This document shows positions 63,325-64,000 of a stretch of DNA of 64,000 nt, one piece after another. This DNA comes from Shewanella corallii (GTDB taxonomy: Bacteria; Pseudomonadota; Gammaproteobacteria; Enterobacterales; Shewanellaceae): positions 1 to 64,000 of the forward strand of contig NZ_JAKIKT010000009.1 of the NCBI RefSeq assembly GCF_023349125.1, written 5' to 3'. The position numbers were made by a program, and so were the translations under genes. The first letter of the stretch is position 1. Each line of letters starts with the position of its first letter. The notes under the pieces are model-generated. The model searched no databases, was not told the origin of the DNA, and saw only the letters and a program-made list of their open reading frames with translations.

Positions 63325-63856
63325 TCAGAGGTCTCTTGCTTGTTGACAGCGCAGGGAATGTGTTTCGCCTTGCTTTGTAATTATCGATTCCGGCGGCTGA
63401 ACAAGTGCCCAAGGTAAACAAATTGTTTCCAGAAAGTTCAACTACTTAACCAACCGTCCGCAACACAATCCTTCGCGTCAGCCGGATAATAAGGCGAGTT
63501 TGGCTGGCTTTTCAATCACTGTTATCAACGAATAGACAGAGTGCACAAGATTTACTCTTGGAGGTAAAATTCTCACCAGATTCAATATTGCTATCAGAGT
63601 ATCTTTACGCCCTGAACGCCCCGCTCAGATACAAAAAATTTCACAATTTAGATACTGTTCGAAACAACCCTACCAATAGAATCTTGCTTCATAAAACTAC
63701 GCTCAAACAAAGCAAACCTCCATCGAGCGAACACACAGCAATATCTCAACCTTTCCAGACCCACCCCAAACAAAAACAATCAATTGCATTCACGCAACAA
63801 CAAATACACAATTCGCACAAACATTAAAAACATGCGACATAAGGAATTTGTCAAAC
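63325..63856. other. Gene-free interval before the right-edge lipoprotein gene
   Basis: 532 bp. An A/T-rich, A/C-biased stretch from about 63560. One frame is open at 63558-63827 but has repetitive Lys/Gln/His-rich composition and a TTG start, so I do not consider it a gene. No terminator, repeat or recognisable regulatory element is visible. Confidence 0.5.
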
Positions 63857-64000
63857 GTGGTTAAACCTTCATTCAAACTTGCCGTTTTGCCTCTCGCAAT
63901 CATGACTTTGACAGGTTGTCTGGACAGCAACGAATCTCCAGAAGTCAGCTCCAATGCCCCCCAAACGATAGACGAGAGAACCAATACAACCCTGAGTGTA
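63857..64000 (+). CDS. Lipoprotein, N-terminus only (cut by right edge)
   Basis: A GTG at 63857 follows AAGGAA and opens a frame of 48 codons to the window end. It encodes a signal peptide with a lipobox (LTGC, Cys near residue 21) and a Ser/Asn/Thr-rich mature start (LDSNESPEVSSN). This predicts an outer-membrane or secreted lipoprotein; the rest and the function lie beyond the window. Confidence 0.75.
   Translation, partial: MVKPSFKLAVLPLAIMTLTGCLDSNESPEVSSNAPQTIDERTNTTLSV

Noticed and set aside
63558-63827. 89-codon frame before the right-edge lipoprotein gene
   Set aside because: TTG start, Lys/Gln/His/Ser-rich low-complexity sequence in A/T-rich DNA and no conserved motif.

Overview
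This window looks like chromosomal DNA of a marine-type gammaproteobacterium of the order Alteromonadales, most likely Shewanella or a close relative. The grounds are the gene order rrn / clpB / pgeF / rluD / bamD, genes for DUF4447, DUF3069 and DUF1456 proteins, many TonB receptors, GlyGly-CTERM exoproteases, a MetJ-type met box and E. coli-like rrn P1/P2 promoters. The genus is inferred from gene content only. Base composition is near 50% G+C. I see no phage, plasmid, IS element or CRISPR array.

Layout. 1-0.3 kb: promoters and antitermination leader of an rRNA operon that runs leftward off the window. 0.5-6.4 kb: a DUF4124 protein, clpB, pgeF, rluD and bamD. 6.4-8.6 kb: an RND/MMPL exporter. 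8.8-10 kb: eight tRNA genes (3 Phe-GAA, 5 Leu-CAG) in two units split by a terminator. 10-14 kb: a chemoreceptor, then an ECF sigma / anti-sigma-like / DUF4097 operon with ATGA overlaps. 14-26.5 kb: a tandem duplication of a two-gene cassette, each a divergent LysR regulator plus a ~1,620-residue secreted subtilisin-like protease with a C-terminal GlyGly-CTERM tail. 26.5-42 kb: mostly housekeeping and small conserved genes (rsuA, pepO, an exported RelA/SpoT-like protein, a SMI1/KNR4 protein, DUF4447, GST, a TonB receptor, DUF1456, maeA, DUF3069, PAP2, queG, dodecin, metR with tandem met boxes, HDOD). 42-48 kb: a BtuB-like receptor under a cobalamin riboswitch, a TupA-like binding protein and a cation efflux protein.

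48-56.8 kb is the most distinctive functional block. A GntR/FCD regulator is divergent from a FAD-dependent oxidoreductase and an enolase-superfamily enzyme, followed by a BCCT transporter, then a second BCCT transporter and a second enolase-superfamily enzyme. The two main promoter regions share a ~44-base block with three spaced copies of a GATATATYAG-like element placed on or just after the predicted -10 box. This reads as a GntR-controlled regulon for uptake and catabolism of a quaternary-ammonium or betaine-like compound. One enolase homologue lacks several expected active-site residues, so the chemistry may be unusual.

56.8-64 kb holds a DUF6882 protein, a small gene interrupted by an in-frame TAG, a DUF368 (PopT-type undecaprenyl-phosphate translocase) gene, DUF4442 and YdcF-like genes, a PagL-like lipid A deacylase, an aldo/keto reductase, two small membrane proteins, and the start of a lipoprotein gene cut by the right edge.
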